Assembly: GCA_905233545.1 (NCBI GenBank)
Contig: CAJOEV010000032.1
Location: 1-34,720, forward strand
DNA length: 34,720 nucleotides
Source of the DNA: an uncultured Eubacterium sp.
Lineage (GTDB): Bacteria; Bacillota; Clostridia; Oscillospirales; Acutalibacteraceae
Direction of reading: 5' to 3'
The position numbers and the translations under genes were made by a program. Every line of letters begins with the position of its first letter. The stretch's first letter is position 1. The notes under the pieces are model-generated. The model was not told where the DNA came from. It saw only the letters and a list, made by a program, of their open reading frames with translations, and made no database searches. This document shows, one piece after another, positions 31,410 through 34,720 of the stretch.

Positions 31410-31577
31410 ATGAACAGCGACAAAAACGTTAATATGGCTGCAAGAATTAATTTCGACGGCGAGCCGCAGTTTGAGTTATCCGAGCACATTCACAAAAGCA
31501 AAAAATACCGCGATGCGTTCTACGGAAATGACACTTGGGATAATGAATACTGTTTAAACACAACTGCCTGGGACTGA
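31410..31577 (+). CDS. 55-residue protein ahead of glnA
   Basis: A small open frame with a full ribosome site (AGGAGG seven bases before the ATG). It is soluble and mixed in charge: it starts MNSDKNVNMAARINFDGEP, has a central FELSEHIHKSKKYRDAFYG, and ends in an acidic and aromatic stretch with two Trp (TWDN, TAWD). I do not recognise a family. It lies between the terminator hairpins and glnA, 33 bases before it, and must be on the same transcript. By analogy with small proteins that bind glutamine synthetase in cyanobacteria and archaea, it may modulate GlnA; this is inference only. Confidence 0.6.
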   Translation: MNSDKNVNMAARINFDGEPQFELSEHIHKSKKYRDAFYGNDTWDNEYCLNTTAWD

Positions 31578-31610
31578 AAAACAAAGTAATAATTTTTAGG
31601 AGGATATAAA

Positions 31611-32819
31611 ATGAGTATTACAAAGGAACAAATTTTAAAGGAAGCAAAGGAAAACAATGTCGAATTCGTAAGATTGCAGTTCACCGATTTATTCGGAAGA
31701 ATGAAGAATGTTGCAATCACACTTTCACAGCTTGAAAAAGCACTTGATAATGACTGTATGTTCGACGGCTCATCAATTGACGGATTTGTTCGTATAGATG
31801 AAAGCGACATGTATCTTCATCCCGATTATGATACATGGGCAATCGTACCCTGGAGAAAGCATCAGCAAATCCAGACGGGCAGACTTATCTGTTCTGTATA
31901 TAAAGCTGATAACAAAACACCTTTTGAGGGCGACCCGAGAAATGCGCTCATCAAGGTTATGGAAGAAGCAAAGGAACTCGGCTATGGTTTTAACGTAGGC
32001 CCCGAATGTGAATTCTTCCTCTTCAAGCTTGATGAGGACGGAAATCCGACAACCGAAACCTGTGACGAAGCAGGTTACTTTGACCTTAATCCGATTGACC
32101 ACGGCGAAAACTGCAGAAGAGATATCTGCTTAGCGCTTGAGAATATGGGCTACACAATTGAGGCATCACACCATGAGGTTGCCGAAGGTCAGCACGAAAT
32201 CGACTTCCAGTTCGGTGACGGACTTCTCACAGCGGACAGAGTTATGACCTTCAAGCATGTTGTTAAGACCTATGCAACAAAGCATGGCCTTCACGCAACA
32301 TTTATGCCGAAGCCGATTTACGGTATTAACGGAAGCGGTATGCATACAAATATGAGTCTTTATAACATCGAAACGGGCGCAAATGTTTTTGATGACCCGA
32401 ACGGTGAACTTGGACTTTCAAAAGAGGCATATTCATTCATCGCAGGTATTATGGAGCATATCAAGGGTATTGCGGTATTTTCAAACCCGACAGTCAACTC
32501 ATATAAAAGACTTGTTCCCGGTTATGAGGCTCCGAGCTATCTTGTATGGAGCACTTCAAACCGTTCCTGCCTTGTAAGAATTCCCGCAAGCAGAGGAAAG
32601 GGCACAAGAATTGAGCTTCGCTGTCCCGACCCGACCTGCAACCCCTATCTTGAAATGGCGCTCTGCCTTGCTGCAGGACTTGACGGAATTAAAAGAGGTC
32701 TTGTTCCAAATCCTTCATACGATGAGAACGTTTTTGTTCTTGTCGACAGGGCATTTCGTGTTGTTAAGTGCAACACCTTCGATAACGTTTTTGTCGCCGG
32801 GCTCAATCGTGACGTTTAA
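31611..32819 (+). CDS. glnA: Glutamine synthetase type I, 3' end replaced
   Basis: Forms glutamine from glutamate, ammonia and ATP. Residues 1 to about 375 match the short GSI-alpha type: [75 protein letters not shown] and [19 protein letters not shown]. The family is about 440 residues long, but homology stops at SYDENVF (about 32735). The frame then reads by chance into antisense phage-like sequence and ends at 32819, so about 65 native residues including the C-terminal helices are missing. AGGAGG precedes the ATG. The full gene probably exists in the organism; the break is a recombination or assembly junction. Confidence 0.93.
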   Translation: MSITKEQILKEAKENNVEFVRLQFTDLFGRMKNVAITLSQLEKALDNDCMFDGSSIDGFVRIDESDMYLHPDYDTWAIVPWRKHQQIQTGRLICSVYKADNKTPFEGDPRNALIKVMEEAKELGYGFNVGPECEFFLFKLDEDGNPTTETCDEAGYFDLNPIDHGENCRRDICLALENMGYTIEASHHEVAEGQHEIDFQFGDGLLTADRVMTFKHVVKTYATKHGLHATFMPKPIYGINGSGMHTNMSLYNIETGANVFDDPNGELGLSKEAYSFIAGIMEHIKGIAVFSNPTVNSYKRLVPGYEAPSYLVWSTSNRSCLVRIPASRGKGTRIELRCPDPTCNPYLEMALCLAAGLDGIKRGLVPNPSYDENVFVLVDRAFRVVKCNTFDNVFVAGLNRDV

Positions 32820-32938
32820 TCGGTCGTCGACGTCCATCCCCAAGCCTTCACCAACTTTGATAACGCCGAGGTCGTATTCGGTTGCTATCGGCAGGTTGTC
32901 TCTCGAATCCGCGATTTTCGCGTCAATATCGGCGTCCA
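32715..32938 (-). CDS. Phage tail-fibre-like protein fragment
   Basis: Starts [15 protein letters not shown] with AAGGA four bases before the ATG, then [19 protein letters not shown] and [18 protein letters not shown], a repeat type common in tail fibres and baseplate proteins of phages (ATxxxLGVVKVGxGL and an IexVxVNG-like segment). Homology-like sequence ends at VDKNKNV near 32735, the junction with glnA; the stop at 32715 is therefore chance. It lies eight bases after the preceding phage gene, in normal phage gene order. Confidence 0.55.
32727..32740. other. Junction between glnA and phage-like sequence
   Basis: On the plus strand glnA homology ends at codons for DENVF; on the minus strand the tail-fibre pattern ends at NKNV. 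Both readings share the short sequence AACGTTTTTGTT, a likely point of microhomology joining. Codon use and base composition change here, with many CG dinucleotides to the right. Confidence 0.6.
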
Positions 32939-32946
32939 TTAATTCC

Positions 32947-33390
32947 TTAAAAGTTGAAAAGGTTGCTGATGTCAGACCAATCGATTGTCTCTTTTTCATT
33001 GATGTAATCGGACAGGTCAAGCTCAGCGTAGTTGTCACTGTTGATATATTGCTCCACGCCGTCGATTAAAATGCCTTGAATGCCCGCTTGCACGCCGCCC
33101 GCAGTTGTCTCGCAACACGAACCACAAAGCTTGGAGCCGCAAGAAAACTTAAAGTCGTTCGCGTCGCAGGAATTGACGCCCTCAGTGATGACGCGTGCTT
33201 TGGCGTTCCCGTCGATACAGCGCACGTAAAAAGGCTCGTTGAAGAAATAATTTTGGTGCGGCAGAATCGGAATCCCGCTGTCAGGCTCGTCCGTCGTCAA
33301 CACTTCAAGGGTAAACGGGCTCAGGTTTTGGATTATGCCCGTCGGCTCGTCAATTCACACGAAATCTTTTTTCAAGTGCAGATATTGCAA
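32947..33390 (-). CDS. Phage structural-type protein with an in-frame stop
   Basis: From the TTG at 33390, six bases after GGGAGGTGA, the frame reads MQYLHLKKDFV, a TGA stop (33355-33357, codon 12), then IDEPTGIIQNLSPFTLEVL and on to the stop at 32947, giving 147 codons. Without the stop the protein is continuous and plausible; an internal start at 33303 would give 118 residues but has no ribosome site. It has a cysteine-rich stretch (CGSKLCGSCC). I do not recognise a family; the neighbours suggest a virion or tail accessory protein. Confidence 0.45.
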
Positions 33391-33412
33391 GGTCGCTCAC
33401 CTCCCGTCCAAT

Positions 33413-33434
33413 AAAAAAAGCCCCTGCGCGGCTT
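33413..33434 (-). terminator. Possible terminator in the phage-like segment
   Basis: Minus strand: AAGCC-GCGCAGG-GGCTT followed by TTTTT, directly after the stop of the small ORF at 33433. The stem is only five bases, so it is weak. Confidence 0.45.
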
Positions 33435-33526
33435 ACCAAATGATGTAGTCTTCCTCTTTCGGCGGCTCGAAGTCGTCGCCTTTGTCGTTGGTCAATGCAA
33501 CGATACTCCGTTTCAGTGCCTACCAT
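33433..33526 (-). pseudogene. Small phage ORF with a 1-nt frameshift
   Basis: The ATG at 33526 begins MVGTETEY, and the next frame continues ALTNDKGDDFEPPKEEDYIIW to TAA at 33433. Removing one base near 33500 joins them into a 30-residue acidic protein. The ATG overlaps the TAG that would end the upstream tail protein in its corrected frame, as is common in tail gene cassettes. Confidence 0.4.
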
Positions 33527-34720
33527 GTAAGGGAAAGATTGTAATCTGCTTTGGATAATACATTGTTAAATCCATTGAATATTTCCCTTGCAGGTATAAT
33601 TTCCAATAGTTGCCATACCCTGCGCAAACAATCGCGACATGGATACGCTTTGCATCGTCGGTTTCGAGAACTGTTTCAAAACCTGTGGCATAGGTGGGAA
33701 TATGTGCTGATGTAAGCGTAGTGACGCTGGTAGATTTGAGAACGGCTATCCCTGTATTGTATACTCCTAAAAAACAGTATGGGTAGCTAGCGGTCTCAGT
33801 GCTCTTACGTCTGTATATTTTAAGTATCGGGCGCAGAATATTCCCTTCGCTAACCACATTGGTTGAATCATTAGAATTAGTTGCATTCCAAGAAAGCCAA
33901 AAATCTATAGTGAACTTTGATAAGGCGGTTCCTGTGCCTATCTCCCATCCAGAGGTTGCTGAAATCGTGTTGGTTAGTGCCGTGTTTAAATTGCGCAGGG
34001 CGTAGACACCGTGGTCGGTTTTTTCAACGACAGGTGCAGGTACAGTAGTCGTCCAGTTGCGGTGATATATATCGCCCGAAAAGTTTGGTCGCCACAACCA
34101 ATAGCTGTAAAGACCGTCAGTCGAGGGCCCCTTGTAGGCAATCATGGCGTAGTTGTATCCGAAATCAAAAGCAAACGAGGCACTGCCTTTAACCCATTTA
34201 CGTTTAACCCAAAGCGTCGGGTATTCATCGTCTTCAAGCGTATACCAAAGCCCGCCGTCGATTTCGGAAGGCACTGTGCTCAGATAATAAATCTTGGGTT
34301 CAATCGTGCCCGTCGTCGAGTGGGAAGTATTTACTGTTGTCTCTGTAAAAATGTCGGCTTTGAAAATGTACTCGTAATCGTTATGGCGGAGCCGCAAGCA
34401 AGGTGCAACTAAAGATTCTTCGTCGCCAACGTCCATCCAAAGCATTCCTTGCTGATTCGGCGGGTAGGTAATTGCCTCAACGTTTACGCCGTTCAAACTG
34501 CCGCCGCCTACAATGACATTGAGCGATTCGGTCGGGAACCTAGCCCAATAACCGTCGCCGCGCAGAAACTTGTTTTCTTCGCCCGCATTGGGAACCGGAA
34601 CTATTCCCGATTTGCCGTCATCATCCGCAGTTGCGCCAATGAAAAAGCTTGCTGCATTCAAGACGCCTTCCTTGGTTATCGAAAGACCCGAACCGACAAT
34701 GACGCCGCCGAGTTTTTCGG
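33513..34720 (-). CDS. Phage tail-fibre-like protein with lectin-like C-terminus, 5' partial
   Basis: The frame is open to the window edge (EKLGGVIVGSGLSITKEGVLN upstream of the first possible TTG start), so the N-terminus is missing. FFIGATADDDGKSGIVPVPN and NKFLRGDGYWARF match the repeated 'GATxxxxGxxGLVPxP...FLxGDGxW' segment of phage tail fibres. The C-terminal 150 residues look like a concanavalin/laminin-G-type beta-sandwich (FTIDFWLSWNAT, RIHVAIVCAG, YWKLYLQG). A missing G near 33585-33587 would change the end from GKYSMDLTM to GEIFNGFNNVLSKADYNLSLTW-type (stop at 33520), which looks more natural. Likely binds surface glycans of the host. Confidence 0.6.
   Translation of the reverse strand, partial: EKLGGVIVGSGLSITKEGVLNAASFFIGATADDDGKSGIVPVPNAGEENKFLRGDGYWARFPTESLNVIVGGGSLNGVNVEAITYPPNQQGMLWMDVGDEESLVAPCLRLRHNDYEYIFKADIFTETTVNTSHSTTGTIEPKIYYLSTVPSEIDGGLWYTLEDDEYPTLWVKRKWVKGSASFAFDFGYNYAMIAYKGPSTDGLYSYWLWRPNFSGDIYHRNWTTTVPAPVVEKTDHGVYALRNLNTALTNTISATSGWEIGTGTALSKFTIDFWLSWNATNSNDSTNVVSEGNILRPILKIYRRKSTETASYPYCFLGVYNTGIAVLKSTSVTTLTSAHIPTYATGFETVLETDDAKRIHVAIVCAGYGNYWKLYLQGKYSMDLTMYYPKQITIFPLHGRH

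Noticed and set aside
32740-32819. The last 28 codons of the glnA frame as a novel C-terminus
   Set aside because: They are the antisense of a tail-fibre-like sequence and share nothing with the glutamine synthetase family.
33355-33357. TGA recoded as Trp, as in some gut phages
   Set aside because: Neighbouring phage frames use TGG for Trp, only one such TGA occurs, and two inferred frameshifts nearby point to decay or sequence errors.

Overview
The window looks like a contig from an endospore-forming, low-to-moderate GC Clostridia bacterium, most like an Oscillospiraceae/Ruminococcaceae gut commensal. The evidence is sporulation and germination genes (ylbJ, a sigK with a pro-sequence, a gerA-gerB-gerC operon), Gram-positive lipoproteins, AGGAGG ribosome sites, near-consensus sigma-A promoters, a CpsB/C/D tyrosine-kinase module and gut-type glycosidases.

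Layout. 1-2200 (-): a secreted nuclease lipoprotein and YlbJ. 2198-4859 (-): cpsC-cpsD-cpsB, a tyrosine-phosphorylation module without polysaccharide synthesis genes nearby; cpsD carries a 1-nt frameshift inside its Gly-Tyr tail. 4860-5087: two back-to-back sigma-A promoters. 5088-10105 (+): a six-hairpin glycoside hydrolase, a membrane-anchored metallophosphoesterase and a GtrA-like membrane protein. 10201-11394: a cytosolic amidase-like protein convergent with sigK. 11486-13940 (-): a small ferredoxin, then the conserved darA-holB-ricT cluster. 14057-17200 (-): citrate synthase overlapping a membrane protein of unknown function, then an AEC transporter. 17392-20981 (-): the germinant receptor operon, divergent from a DUF421/DUF4363 pair (+). 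21922-23375 (-): an HPr-kinase-like ATPase coupled to a DUF4430 lipoprotein. 23702-31060 (+): mltG, nnr, a small lipoprotein, a broken GH3 beta-glucosidase and an LCAT-type secreted lipase. 31190-32736 (+): a glnA transcription unit with a striking leader. 32737-34720 (-): phage-tail-like sequence of different composition, joined abruptly to the 3' part of glnA.

The most interesting parts are non-coding. The glnA leader has three successive intrinsic-terminator hairpins, each opened by the same CAANGGNGTC box, and then a 55-codon ORF with an excellent ribosome site, between the promoter and glnA. This looks like an attenuation (nitrogen-responsive antitermination) device with an undescribed small protein. 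Two families of 7-bp-period intergenic repeats (TTAGGNN and GAGAATN) recur between genes. One copy is arranged as an inverted pair, one forms the ends of a 205-bp MITE-like element, and one supplies a ribosome-binding site.

Several coding lesions (cpsD, GH3, and the phage-like end with one in-frame stop and two inferred frameshifts) and the glnA/phage junction are suspicious. They could be real decay or recombination, or assembly and indel errors. All assignments come from reading the sequence; no database search was run.
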